Source: Butyrivibrio sp. XPD2006
GTDB taxonomy: Bacteria; Bacillota; Clostridia; Lachnospirales; Lachnospiraceae
DNA length: 64,000 nucleotides
NCBI RefSeq assembly: GCF_000420865.1
Contig: NZ_ATVT01000010.1
Coordinates: 1-64,000 of the forward strand
Reading direction: 5' to 3'
The first letter of the stretch is position 1. Each line of letters opens with the position of its first letter. A program made the position numbers and the translations under genes. The notes under the pieces are model-generated. The model made no database searches. It was not told the origin of the DNA and was given only the letters and a program-made list of their open reading frames with translations. This document shows, one piece after another, positions 53,242 to 62,256 of the stretch.

Positions 53242-53640
53242 ATCAAGAGATACTTATAAGATATCGAAAATACTTCGCCCCAGGTATATAGAACAAACAG
53301 AGCCGGGGAGAAAGAAAGGCAGGTACACTCCAAAGGGATAGGTAATTAAAATATTCAGGGAAAGGATGGTACACTCCACCAGCATACTAAGTGAGTTTTA
53401 GAAAAAGAAATTAGAAGTATTGTAAGAAAGTAAGTATCAGAACGACAGCACTTCAAGTACATGATTAGTGGTTATGACAAAATCTCCACCTTGCAACCAC
53501 AGCATCTAAATGCAAAAGTTAATGGAACGATGGGGCTGAGAATTGGAGGATTAGTCCGTTGGACGTAATAACAATTGAATTTGATGAGTACTCGGCATAA
53601 GGGCAGAAGCAGGTAATATCGATGAAGCTTCTGCCCTATT
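53242..53640 (+). ncRNA. Putative structured non-coding RNA of about 400 nt, class unrecognised
   Basis: The stretch from the perfect promoter at 53207-53235 to a hairpin with an 11-bp stem (53600-53610/53627-53637) and a weak T tract has no plausible ORF. It has many local complementary pairs: CCCC/GGGG near 53283-53319, GCAT/ATGC at 53502-53513, GTCC/GGAC at 53554-53564, AATCTCCA at 53481-53488 with TGGAGGATT at 53544-53552. GGTACACTCCA occurs twice (53322-53332 and 53368-53378). I looked for RNase P, tmRNA, SRP and 6S RNA signatures and found none. It is probably a stable RNA or a long leader-like transcript. No riboswitch class is recognised. Confidence 0.6.
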
Positions 53641-53750
53641 TGTGTGTTTACAGAACTGTGAATGACAACGTAGTATGCGCAAGAAAATGTGTGCTATGTA
53701 CCTTTTTGTGCTATCATATAAATTAGAAAATAGTTTGATTGGGGATACAG

Positions 53751-55037
53751 ATGGCACGTTTGGACGAACAGGATTTTGATGAGAAAAGACTGGCTCGAAG
53801 AGCGCGAAGAAAAAAGAGCCAGCTTGCAGCATATATAACCTTGGGCGTGATATTCCTGGTAGTGGTTGGAGTACTTGTATTTGGTATCCATATGCTGAGG
53901 AAGAGCCTGGGAGTGAAACCGAATACAGAGGAAGTGGCACCGGAGGCTGTCCAGGAAGCTTCTGAAGAACCGGCGGTGATAGAAACTCCTGAAGAAACCG
54001 AGGAGGTTCAGGAGTATACAGAAGATGAACTGATGGATGAAGTCCTTGGAAGCATTATTTCCGAGATGACACTGGAAGATAAGGTGGCGGGGCTTTTCCT
54101 TGTTACTCCTGAGCAGCTGACAGGAGTCGATACTGCGGTGAAGGCAGGTACAGGAACACAGGAAGCTCTTTCCAATTACGCAGTGGGCGGAGTTATATAT
54201 GCTCCCAAGAATATTAAGTCTACAGATCAGATAAAAGAGATGCTGGAGACAACAGCTACAATGAGTAAGTATCCGATATTTACTATCCTTTCGGAGCAGT
54301 CAGGTGTTTCTGATTCAGTAAGGACAACGCTTGGAACAGGACCGGAGGGTGAGATCACAGATTCTCAGACAGCTATGGATGCAGGTAATAAAGCAGGAGC
54401 CGAACTCTTTAAGAATGGGTTCAATTTTGCGGTAGGACCTGATATGGAAGTTGTTGAGAATGGAGAATTCGGATCGGATATAGATACTGTTAAGGAACTT
54501 ACGAGTGCCTATGCCACAGGACTTCAGGATGCGGGAATTACATCCTGCGGATATCTTTTCCCGCAAAAGGGCGATACGACTTCGGGTATGGCAGCAAGTG
54601 AGTCGACCAGAGAAGATCTTGTTATCGGTGAATATGAGGTCTTCAAAAATGCCATTGACTCCGGCATAGGAGCGATGATGGTATCAAATGTTTCGCTCCC
54701 GGAACTTACGGGAGATAATACACCGGCTTGTCTTTCAGATAAGATAGTTGAGGATGAGCTGAGAGGAGCGCTGGGGTTCGAAGGTGTTGTTATCACCGCT
54801 CCTTTAAATGAAAAAGCAGTTACTGAGTATTACACATCGAAAGATGCTGCTATAGCAGCCATTAAGGCTGGAGCAGATATGATATACATTCCTGAAAATT
54901 TTGAAGAGGCTTACGCTGGCTTACTGGCAGAGGTTCAGGACGGTAACATCAGCGAAGAAAGAATTAATGAATCCCTCAGAAGAATTTATACTATCAAGTA
55001 TGCCGACAGAGTCAGTCGGATATCTTCAGGTGGGTGA
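53751..55037 (+). CDS. Membrane-anchored GH3-like pseudoenzyme
   Basis: The N-terminus is cytoplasmic and basic; a single helix (about 27-46) anchors an extracellular domain preceded by a Glu/Pro linker (about 55-95). From about 100 to the end the sequence follows the N-terminal barrel of family 3 glycosidases (MTLEDKVAGLFLV, GGVIYAPKNI, FNFAVGPDMEV, GFEGVVIT). The catalytic features are gone: the usual KHFPGHGDT is YLFPQKGDT (268-276), the nucleophile Asp of ITDD/ITDS is replaced in ITAPL (about 348-352), and the D(Q/E)EGG loop is SEQSG (181-185). It probably binds sugar or a partner without hydrolysis. ATG 53751 is preferred over the TTG at 53739. Confidence 0.8.
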   Translation: MARLDEQDFDEKRLARRARRKKSQLAAYITLGVIFLVVVGVLVFGIHMLRKSLGVKPNTEEVAPEAVQEASEEPAVIETPEETEEVQEYTEDELMDEVLGSIISEMTLEDKVAGLFLVTPEQLTGVDTAVKAGTGTQEALSNYAVGGVIYAPKNIKSTDQIKEMLETTATMSKYPIFTILSEQSGVSDSVRTTLGTGPEGEITDSQTAMDAGNKAGAELFKNGFNFAVGPDMEVVENGEFGSDIDTVKELTSAYATGLQDAGITSCGYLFPQKGDTTSGMAASESTREDLVIGEYEVFKNAIDSGIGAMMVSNVSLPELTGDNTPACLSDKIVEDELRGALGFEGVVITAPLNEKAVTEYYTSKDAAIAAIKAGADMIYIPENFEEAYAGLLAEVQDGNISEERINESLRRIYTIKYADRVSRISSGG

Positions 55038-55050
55038 CATACTCGAAACT

Positions 55051-55077
55051 AAAGGAATGCATATGCATTCCTTTTTT
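55051..55077 (+). terminator. Terminator after the GH3-like gene
   Basis: The perfect palindrome GGAATGCATATGCATTCC (55054-55071) is followed by six T. Confidence 0.85.
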
Positions 55078-55125
55078 GTTTATTTAAAATAAAAAATAAA
55101 TAATTTTATAAACCAGGGGGTAAAC

Positions 55126-55452
55126 ATGGAAGAACGCAGAAGTATCAACAGAATTGAGTTTTTGGCAAACAGTGTTATCGTGGACAGACAGACTCTTGAA
55201 AAGTTTTATGGACAGGTTAAGAATGTCAGTCCGCTGGGAATCGCGATCACGGTTGATAAGCGAGTACCCAATCTTGTTGGTAGGGATATGATAGTTGTAA
55301 CAGAAACAATGATCATGTACTCTGAAGCGGTCAGAGAAGATCAGGAACTCGGGCCCAAGAAATCAGTGGCTTTTAAGGCAAGGAAATTTACATCAGATGT
55401 ACTCCAGTATCTGTTTGAACAGATTGGAATTGACGAGGAACCGCAGGAATAA
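55126..55452 (+). CDS. Stand-alone PilZ domain protein (c-di-GMP receptor)
   Basis: PilZ domains bind cyclic di-GMP. The RxxxR motif is RSINR (5-9), and the second half NxSxxG is NVSPLG (33-38), so ligand-binding residues are kept. The 108 residues make a bare PilZ domain with a short C-terminal helix. It lies 88 bp after the GH3-like gene and 24 bp before the surface protein gene, hinting that c-di-GMP controls one of them. Unlike the EAL enzyme at 10-12 kb it has no membrane part. Confidence 0.8.
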   Translation: MEERRSINRIEFLANSVIVDRQTLEKFYGQVKNVSPLGIAITVDKRVPNLVGRDMIVVTETMIMYSEAVREDQELGPKKSVAFKARKFTSDVLQYLFEQIGIDEEPQE

Positions 55453-55476
55453 TTTGTTTGGAAGAGGAGTATCATT

Positions 55477-58416
55477 ATGAGAAAAAATGAACTTACTAAC
55501 AGAAGACTGGTCTCAGCACTTACAGTTGGAATTTCAGCAATGATGGCGCTTGCGATGCCTATAACCGCATATGCGAATGGTGAGCCGACAGCTCCACCTG
55601 ATGATACTCCGGATACAACTACTGAAGGTGAAGCTCTTGCTTCTCAGGAAGATAATGCGCCGGCAATTACAGAGCAGGCTGAAGAACAGGCAGAGGTTGT
55701 TCAGGAAGCTGCAGCAGGAGAAGAAAAGCAGGCAGAGGAAGGCGAACAGCAGACTGAGGCAGGAGAACAGCAGCTTCAGAGCGCTGCTGTGGAGGCTGAG
55801 GCTGCTGCACAGGAAATACTTATTTCAGAAAATGCAGCTGTTGCAGGCGAAGCGGGAACGTCAAAAGATAACGAAGCAAATAAAGCCATAGAAAATGTAA
55901 TAGAAGCAGCAAACGCGATAGTGAACGACAGCGAGGCCGGAGATCCGTCTGCACTGTCTTCTCTTGATGCTGCTGCTGATAAAGCTGCTGAGGTAAAACA
56001 GGATCTGGATGATGCCGGAGAAGCAGATAAAGAGGCTTCTGCGCATGAAGAGGATGTGGTCAATGAAGCCAAGGCTGCTTTTGAAGATGTTAAGTATGCA
56101 ACAGAGAAAGCTGAACATATGGTTCAGGATTCCATAGAGACTCAGGAAAAAGCAGATGCTCTGATAGAATCAATAAAAGAAGCAGGCACTGCGGAAGAAG
56201 CAAACAAAGCATATAACGATCTTGAGAAGCTGGTTGTTGATACCAAGTCTACTCTTGATGCCATGAAGGAATTCTACGACAATCTGACCAAGCAGTATGA
56301 GGCAGCAACAGCGAACCTTAAGGCTGCAGAGGAAAAGATGGAACTTGCTGAGAAGGAATACGGCGATAAAATTAACAGCGCTGATGAGAAGACTCAGGAA
56401 GCTCAGAAGGATATTGAGGAAGCCAAGAAGAAAGTTGATAATCTGGCAGAAGCTCTTGATATTGTCGGTGACAAGCTTGAAGATGCTCAGGAAGCCGATA
56501 ATCTCAAACAGACCAGCGGAGATAACTGGAAAGGTAAGATAGGTGGTAACATTCCAAAGAACCGCGCTGTAATGGAGTCAGTTGTCGAGAACTACTTCCT
56601 ATCACAAAAGCTTGATATTGATGTGGTACAGGGACCGGAATATGAAATCAAATGGCAGTACATCAAGGACGGAACCGATAACGATGAAGGTCTTGTATCA
56701 ATTGAAAAGCAGGAATATAACGCTGCAAAGGTTACTTTCTACTATAGAGATAAAGACGGAAAAATAAAACCGGGCACAAAATACTTTAACTGGGATAGTA
56801 TAGAAAAACAGGGCAGTAACAGCGACTGGCACAGTGGTGCAAGGTCTACCAACGGAAATGTTATCGTCGTTTATGAAAAGACAGAGGAAGAACTGGGTGC
56901 CACAAGATATCTAAATCAGAAATACAATAAGATTATCAAGAACACCAATAAGCTTAAAACAATGGTTTATAATGGCGAGTTGGATGTCTATGTTTATGAG
57001 GACAACGGAACTAAGGTATATAAAGCTATTGATGAAATAAACGAGATGATTGCAGCAGGCACCATCGGCAAGAATGAAGACGGAAGCATGTATATTAAAG
57101 ATGCTGATGGCAATGATACCGGCATGCAGCTTCGTCTGGTAGTACAGAACCAGAACAATCTGTTCCACAATGCAAATTGCCTGGTTGTAGGTAGTGATGC
57201 CAACGTTAATTATTACGCATATGATGCCAAGTCTCCGGTTTCATCATCACTCAATGAAAGACTTGGCGGTGATAAGCTGGCCAAAATCCTTGAAGAAAGC
57301 GCAGCTCTCAATAAGTTTATCAATGGACAGTCAACTAAGGATAATAATGCCGCAGCCCTGGCTGATAAATATGTCGGTTTTGAGACTGCAACAGAAAAGG
57401 CTCAGCAGGCGGTTGCGGTAGCACAACAAGAGGCAGAGAAGCTAAGTGAAGCCATAGATGACCTTAAGAATCAGAAAAAGAGATCGGTTCTGGCTGTAAA
57501 TGCTCTCGGTATTGAAGATGTTGCTACATACTTTGGGCTGGAGGTTGATCAGGAGAGAGCCGATGAACTGAACAAGATGACAGTCAGAGAGGTTCTTACT
57601 GAGCTGGACAAGATGCTCGATGAGTCTAACAAGAAAGTGGAAACAGCCCAGAATAATCTTACAAGGCTTCAGGAGGGATTCGGAAATGCCAAGGCAGACC
57701 TTGACAATACACTCCTTCGTCTCAATCCGGTTCGACCTGTAACGGTTGAGACTACAGGAGACGTAGCAAGTGTGGTTGAAGATATCATTGCAGCAAGAGC
57801 TGCGGCAGCAGTGGTAACTCCTGAGGAAGCACCTGCAGCGGCAGTGGTAACTCCCGATGAAGCACCCACAGTTGCAGCGACAGCGGTGGCTCCTGCAGAA
57901 ACGGCAGCAGTTCGGGCAGCAGATAATGCATCAGCACCTGTAGCACAGGCGGTTGTGCCGGCAGTAGACTATGTGGCACCTGCAGCACAGGCAGTTGCAC
58001 CTGCAGCAACTGTAATAGCTCCCGAAGAGACTCCTTTGCAGGACTCTGCTCCTGTAGTAGTTGACCAAAGAAGAGCAGCACGTCAGGCATCTGAGAATGC
58101 ATTGACAGCCGGCGGAGATGAAGCTATAGCAGAAGGTGCCGGAACGGGAGAAACAACTACAATTGAGGATGGCGGTGTTGCACTTGCAGATGCCGTAGAT
58201 ACAGAGACAGGTGAAGTCAGAGAAGATAAAAACGCAGCTACAATAACCATTGAGGATGAGGATGCGGCCAAGGGACTTCTGGAAGAAGCTCCTGTAAAAG
58301 AAGATAATATGGGCTTCTGGTGGCTGCTTCTTATAGCACTCTTCGGAGAAGCCGGAAGAGAGATGTACGTGAAGCATAAAAAGAAACAGGAAGAGAAAGC
58401 CAAGATAGATAAATAA
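55477..58416 (+). CDS. Large surface-anchored coiled-coil protein
   Basis: A secreted cell-surface protein of 979 aa. The signal peptide (about 1-34) ends in PITAYANG. Residues about 40-330 are Glu/Ala/Gln-rich, mostly helical and coiled-coil-like. A central folded domain lies at about 350-610, rich in Asn, Tyr and Gly. A second coiled coil (about 630-760) and a Pro/Ala/Thr/Val repeat zone (VVTPEEAPAAA-like, about 770-865) follow. The C-terminus has a WWLLLIALFG membrane helix and a basic tail, so it is membrane-anchored rather than sortase-linked. No enzymatic motif is seen; adhesion or cell-envelope structure is likely. GAGGAG precedes the ATG. Confidence 0.82.
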   Translation: MRKNELTNRRLVSALTVGISAMMALAMPITAYANGEPTAPPDDTPDTTTEGEALASQEDNAPAITEQAEEQAEVVQEAAAGEEKQAEEGEQQTEAGEQQLQSAAVEAEAAAQEILISENAAVAGEAGTSKDNEANKAIENVIEAANAIVNDSEAGDPSALSSLDAAADKAAEVKQDLDDAGEADKEASAHEEDVVNEAKAAFEDVKYATEKAEHMVQDSIETQEKADALIESIKEAGTAEEANKAYNDLEKLVVDTKSTLDAMKEFYDNLTKQYEAATANLKAAEEKMELAEKEYGDKINSADEKTQEAQKDIEEAKKKVDNLAEALDIVGDKLEDAQEADNLKQTSGDNWKGKIGGNIPKNRAVMESVVENYFLSQKLDIDVVQGPEYEIKWQYIKDGTDNDEGLVSIEKQEYNAAKVTFYYRDKDGKIKPGTKYFNWDSIEKQGSNSDWHSGARSTNGNVIVVYEKTEEELGATRYLNQKYNKIIKNTNKLKTMVYNGELDVYVYEDNGTKVYKAIDEINEMIAAGTIGKNEDGSMYIKDADGNDTGMQLRLVVQNQNNLFHNANCLVVGSDANVNYYAYDAKSPVSSSLNERLGGDKLAKILEESAALNKFINGQSTKDNNAAALADKYVGFETATEKAQQAVAVAQQEAEKLSEAIDDLKNQKKRSVLAVNALGIEDVATYFGLEVDQERADELNKMTVREVLTELDKMLDESNKKVETAQNNLTRLQEGFGNAKADLDNTLLRLNPVRPVTVETTGDVASVVEDIIAARAAAAVVTPEEAPAAAVVTPDEAPTVAATAVAPAETAAVRAADNASAPVAQAVVPAVDYVAPAAQAVAPAATVIAPEETPLQDSAPVVVDQRRAARQASENALTAGGDEAIAEGAGTGETTTIEDGGVALADAVDTETGEVREDKNAATITIEDEDAAKGLLEEAPVKEDNMGFWWLLLIALFGEAGREMYVKHKKKQEEKAKIDK

Positions 58417-58432
58417 TTGCTGATAATAAGGG

Positions 58433-58463
58433 AAACCGGCACCTTTAAGGTGCTGGTTTTCTT
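58433..58463 (+). terminator. Terminator after the surface protein gene
   Basis: AAACCGGCACCTT and its near-complement (58433-58445/58447-58459), with a T-rich tail. Confidence 0.75.
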
Positions 58464-58514
58464 GTTGTTGGTGTATAATAGTTTTTTGAGGAAAACTATA
58501 TTGGGGGATATAAA

Positions 58515-59105
58515 ATGCTACACCTGATCGCACAGATGTATGTGACTCTTGGCCCTGTTATTCTGTCAGGGATATTCAATATGATCTTTTGCAAACTTAA
58601 AATTCTGAAAACCATGCAGGTTCCAATGGATGGCGGCCGTGTTCTGCGTGATGGAAACAGGATATTTGGTGATAACAAGACCTGGAAGGGATTTTTGGGA
58701 TATTTGATCTTTGGCACCGTATTTACAGTGATATGGGGATTCGCCATCAGAAATACTGCTCTTAATTCGCTTGATTTTTTCTATATAAACAATGAGAATA
58801 CGCTTACTTTCAATATGATTGTCGGAGTTTTACTTGGACTTGCCTATGCGCTTTTTGAGCTTCCCAACAGCTTTGTAAAAAGAAGACTTAGCATAACTCC
58901 CGGTAAACCTGCGACGGGAATAAAAAAAGCAATCTTTGTTTTTGTCGATCAGGCGGATTCAATATTTGGCTGTGCCCTTGTGGTATGGTTTTTCTATGAT
59001 CTTGGAATTCTTAAATACATTGGATTTGTAGTGGTGGGCGCAGTAACTCACATTATTTTCAATATGCTGCTGTACTTTGCTCATCTGAGAAAAAATATGT
59101 TCTAA
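58515..59105 (+). CDS. CDP-archaeol synthase-like (CarS/DUF46) membrane cytidylyltransferase
   Basis: CarS-family enzymes transfer CMP from CTP to a lipid phosphate, giving the CDP-lipid substrate for head-group enzymes. Five hydrophobic helices; the polar motifs PMDGGRVLRDGNRIFGDNKTWKG (37-59, FGDNKTWKG is the family's core) and ELPNSFVKRRLSI, and VDQADSIFGC later. Length (196 aa) fits CarS and is smaller than bacterial CdsA. In archaea it acts on digeranylgeranylglyceryl phosphate; here the lipid is unknown. It begins a five-gene operon with pssA, psd and ubiA-like genes. GGGGGAT precedes the ATG. Confidence 0.82.
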   Translation: MLHLIAQMYVTLGPVILSGIFNMIFCKLKILKTMQVPMDGGRVLRDGNRIFGDNKTWKGFLGYLIFGTVFTVIWGFAIRNTALNSLDFFYINNENTLTFNMIVGVLLGLAYALFELPNSFVKRRLSITPGKPATGIKKAIFVFVDQADSIFGCALVVWFFYDLGILKYIGFVVVGAVTHIIFNMLLYFAHLRKNMF

Positions 59106-59119
59106 AAGGGGAAAACCAC

Positions 59120-61648
59120 GTGACATTTGAGATAAGAGACAAGAACGCACAATTAAAGGGAGTGGGAAATAAAGCCGGCAATCTTTGGCTTATGAAGAGG
59201 CATGGCTTCAGAGTTCCGAACGGACTGATCCTTGATGGCGATACTTACACCGAAACCATTAAACTAAACGGAATACAGAAGCAGATAGATGAACTGCTGT
59301 CAGAGCTTAACAAAGATAATGTTAAGAGTACATCAGAGAACCTGATAAAACTCTTTGACAGAGCTGAACTTTATGGTGCTACAAAGCTGGACATTTCAGC
59401 TCATACAGATACCGGTAAGCTCTACGCAGTGCGAAGCAGCTGTATGGCAGAAGATCTTAAGGATTTTTCGTTCGCAGGGCAGTATGACACCACTCTGAAC
59501 GTAGAAAAGAAGGACATTGCAGAGAGAGTAATTGACTGTTACAGGTCCATGTTTTCGGAGACTGTCCTGAGCTATCTTGCAGATAACAAGATACCTGCTT
59601 CGGATTACAGGATGTGCGTTATCATTCAGGAAATGGTCGATGCAGATTACAGCGGTATTGCATTTACGTTAAATCCTGCAACCGGCAATGACAAGGAGAT
59701 GCTGATAGAGGTATCCGAGGGTCTCGGAGAGAACATCGTCAGTGGGAAGACCAAGCCTGAGCAGTATCTTTACGACTGGTATGATCTTCATGAAAACAAC
59801 AGGAACCCGGAGAACAAACTCATCAGCCCGGAGAAGCTTGCGGATTTTGCAGAAATTTTTACCGGTATCCAGCTGCTTTTTGGCGTACCCTGTGACATAG
59901 AGTTTGCGGTAAAAGACGGAGAACTCTTTATTTTACAGGCCAGGGAGATAACCAAAATCCAGTACCGGGGGATCAAGGACCTTTGGACTACAGCTGACTT
60001 CAAGGACGGAGGAGTTTCTGCCAGCGTGTGCACTCCTTATATGTGGAGTCTTTATGAGTATATCTGGGAGCATGCTCTCAGACGCTTTATAGTTGATACG
60101 GATATTCTCAGGGACGAAGAACTGCCTGTGAAGCTTGGCGAGATGTTCTACGGACGTTGTTACTGGAACCTCTCCGCAGTCAAGAAAGCCATGAGCCGCG
60201 TTATAGGCTACAAGGAAAGAGACTTTGACAATGAGTACGGTATTTCTGGAAACTATGAGGGCGATGGTCAGACAACAGGCGTGACTCCCGGAACTTTATG
60301 GGGAATGGCCAGAATTGCCATCAAGCAGAAAAAGCTCCTTGATGACAGAAAGAAGAACTCGGAACGCTATAAGAGAGAACTTCTTGAAATTTACACAGAT
60401 TACAAGACAAAATATGACAATGATGAGATAAAAGACATACAGTCGGATTTTTACGATCTTACTCACGAGAGATATCTGCGCAGTGAGACAACCTATTTCT
60501 GGCAGATATTTATAAACACTATACACCAGTCCATATTCAAGGACAGCCTGCTTAAGTATGTCAGCGAGAGCGACTACATAGCTCTTTTGGGAAGCATTGA
60601 TAACATTTCACACCTCCTTCCGTTTTATGATATGTGGGAGGTTACAAGAAACATCAGAAATAGCGATGAAGCTTTCACATACTGGCAGGATACCAATACA
60701 GAGGATATTGCAAAAGATCTTTTGGCAGATTCTCATATGCTGCCACAGGTAAGAAAGCTCATTTCTGATTACGGGTATCATTCCGACAAGGAGCTTGACG
60801 TGACCTATCCCTGCTACTATGAGGATCCGCTTCCTATCATCGTCATGGTAAAAGACATGGTGATGCTGGATGACAGTTACTCACCGATGGAGGATAAGGA
60901 GAGGGGCACACGGGTTTACAGGCAGAAGCTTGAGGAGTTAAGAGAAAGAGTATCCGAGAAAAAGTTTAAAAAGCTCAGTGCCAAGATAGAAGGCATGAGA
61001 AACATGCTCTGGTGGAGGGAAGAATTCAGAGATGTTTCCACAAGGTTCTACTACCTGCTCAGGATCTATACTATCAGGTATGCCGAGAAGCTATGCGCAG
61101 ATGGCGTGCTTAAAAATGTTGATGATGTATGGATGCTCAAGGTGGGCAATCTCTGGGATTATATTGCAGGCAAACTAAGCGCTGCAGACCTCGATAAGAT
61201 AATCGAGAAAAACAGAAAGTACTACAACTGCTATAGGAATTACATCAGTGATAACGAACTGGGATGTGATTTTGCGCCTCTGAAGGGCGATGAAAACAAT
61301 GCTTTTCTGCAGGGACTTGGAGCAGGAAACGGACAGATTACAGGAACTGCCAGAGTTATAGAGGATTTCTCTCAGATAGGGCGTCTTCAGGAAGGTGATA
61401 TTCTTGTTACTCGATTTACGGATACAGGCTGGACTCCGAAGTTTGCAATTCTGTCGGGGATTGTCACGGAGTACGGAGGTATCCTGTGCCATGCTGCAAT
61501 TGTATCTCGTGAGTACGGGATACCGGCGATAGTCTGCTGCAAGGATGCCATGACGCAGATAAAAGACGGGCAGATAATAACCATTGACGGAATGACCGGA
61601 AGAGTTGTCCTCGATGTAAAAAACACTAAAGAAACCGGAGAAGAATAA
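59120..61648 (+). CDS. PEP synthase/rifampicin phosphotransferase-like enzyme
   Basis: The N-terminal ATP-binding half is a PPDK/PEP-synthase type ATP-grasp (GVGNKAGNLWLMKRHG, VRSSCMAEDLKDFSFAGQYDT, EMVDADYSGIAFTLNP). The middle (about 285-740) is a long helical domain with no known motif. The C-terminal swivelling His domain has CHAAIVSREYGIPAIV with phospho-His791. There is no PEP/pyruvate barrel. The layout and length (842 aa) match rifampicin phosphotransferase, which moves the beta-phosphate of ATP to a small molecule with a middle substrate domain. The GTG start follows AAGGGG. Its place between carS-like and pssA suggests a lipid-related or alcohol substrate; this is inference. Confidence 0.82.
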   Translation: MTFEIRDKNAQLKGVGNKAGNLWLMKRHGFRVPNGLILDGDTYTETIKLNGIQKQIDELLSELNKDNVKSTSENLIKLFDRAELYGATKLDISAHTDTGKLYAVRSSCMAEDLKDFSFAGQYDTTLNVEKKDIAERVIDCYRSMFSETVLSYLADNKIPASDYRMCVIIQEMVDADYSGIAFTLNPATGNDKEMLIEVSEGLGENIVSGKTKPEQYLYDWYDLHENNRNPENKLISPEKLADFAEIFTGIQLLFGVPCDIEFAVKDGELFILQAREITKIQYRGIKDLWTTADFKDGGVSASVCTPYMWSLYEYIWEHALRRFIVDTDILRDEELPVKLGEMFYGRCYWNLSAVKKAMSRVIGYKERDFDNEYGISGNYEGDGQTTGVTPGTLWGMARIAIKQKKLLDDRKKNSERYKRELLEIYTDYKTKYDNDEIKDIQSDFYDLTHERYLRSETTYFWQIFINTIHQSIFKDSLLKYVSESDYIALLGSIDNISHLLPFYDMWEVTRNIRNSDEAFTYWQDTNTEDIAKDLLADSHMLPQVRKLISDYGYHSDKELDVTYPCYYEDPLPIIVMVKDMVMLDDSYSPMEDKERGTRVYRQKLEELRERVSEKKFKKLSAKIEGMRNMLWWREEFRDVSTRFYYLLRIYTIRYAEKLCADGVLKNVDDVWMLKVGNLWDYIAGKLSAADLDKIIEKNRKYYNCYRNYISDNELGCDFAPLKGDENNAFLQGLGAGNGQITGTARVIEDFSQIGRLQEGDILVTRFTDTGWTPKFAILSGIVTEYGGILCHAAIVSREYGIPAIVCCKDAMTQIKDGQIITIDGMTGRVVLDVKNTKETGEE

Positions 61649-62256
61649 TGATTGGATTTTGGAATAAATCAGTGATCCTCACATATTTCGGTATGGGGGT
61701 TGCTGTTTTGGGAATGATAATTGCAGTGGCAGGAATAGATGTGAGGTACGCCTTTGCGTGTTTTATGGTGGCAGGAGTGTGCGATCTCTTTGACGGCTCG
61801 GTTGCCAGACTATTTAAGCGGACTAAAGAGGAGAAGGCTTTTGGAATACAGCTGGATTCTCTTGCGGACGCAATAGATTTTGTGGCACTTCCAATAGTGA
61901 TCTTTTCAGCCATGGGGATGACACACGTTTATCAGATAATTCTGTATCTTATATATGCACTGTGTGCTGTGGCAAGGCTTGGATATTTCAATGTATATAC
62001 AGCCGATGAAAACGGACCGATCAAGTATTATACGGGACTTCCTGTAACATATTCAGCTCTGATATTTCCGGTGGCATATCTTTTAAAATACTTTATTGAT
62101 GCCACGACTTTTGAAATCATCTATACCATTGTTATCCTGACTGTAGCTGCGCTTTACATTCTTAAGGTCAAGGTTATCAAGCCAAGGGGAATCGCGTATG
62201 CCTTTTTCGGGATACTTGCAATTGTAATGCTTGTTATTTATCTGGTGATACCATGA
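61648..62256 (+). CDS. pssA: CDP-alcohol phosphatidyltransferase, PssA-like
   Basis: Transfers a head group such as serine to a CDP-lipid. The family motif runs D46-x2-D49-G50-x2-A53-R54-x11-G66-x3-D70-x3-D74. The LDSLAD ending is typical of type II phosphatidylserine synthases. Five to six hydrophobic helices; 202 aa. It overlaps the upstream stop by one base and the psd start by 4 bp. Serine is inferred because a decarboxylase gene follows. Confidence 0.88.
   Translation: MIGFWNKSVILTYFGMGVAVLGMIIAVAGIDVRYAFACFMVAGVCDLFDGSVARLFKRTKEEKAFGIQLDSLADAIDFVALPIVIFSAMGMTHVYQIILYLIYALCAVARLGYFNVYTADENGPIKYYTGLPVTYSALIFPVAYLLKYFIDATTFEIIYTIVILTVAALYILKVKVIKPRGIAYAFFGILAIVMLVIYLVIP

Noticed and set aside
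53142..53333. 63-codon minus-strand frame in the RNA region
   Set aside because: No ribosome site and no homologous appearance; it overlaps the strong plus-strand promoter.
53242..53640. RNase P RNA, tmRNA, SRP RNA or 6S RNA at this locus
   Set aside because: I searched by eye for RNase P GAGGAAAGUCC/ACAGAA, the tmRNA tag region, the SRP GGAA core and 6S layout and found none; a new or less known class is more likely.
55571..56118. Alternate-frame open frames inside the surface-protein gene
   Set aside because: They arise from the repetitive Glu/Ala/Gln coding region; the main frame has signal peptide and ribosome site.
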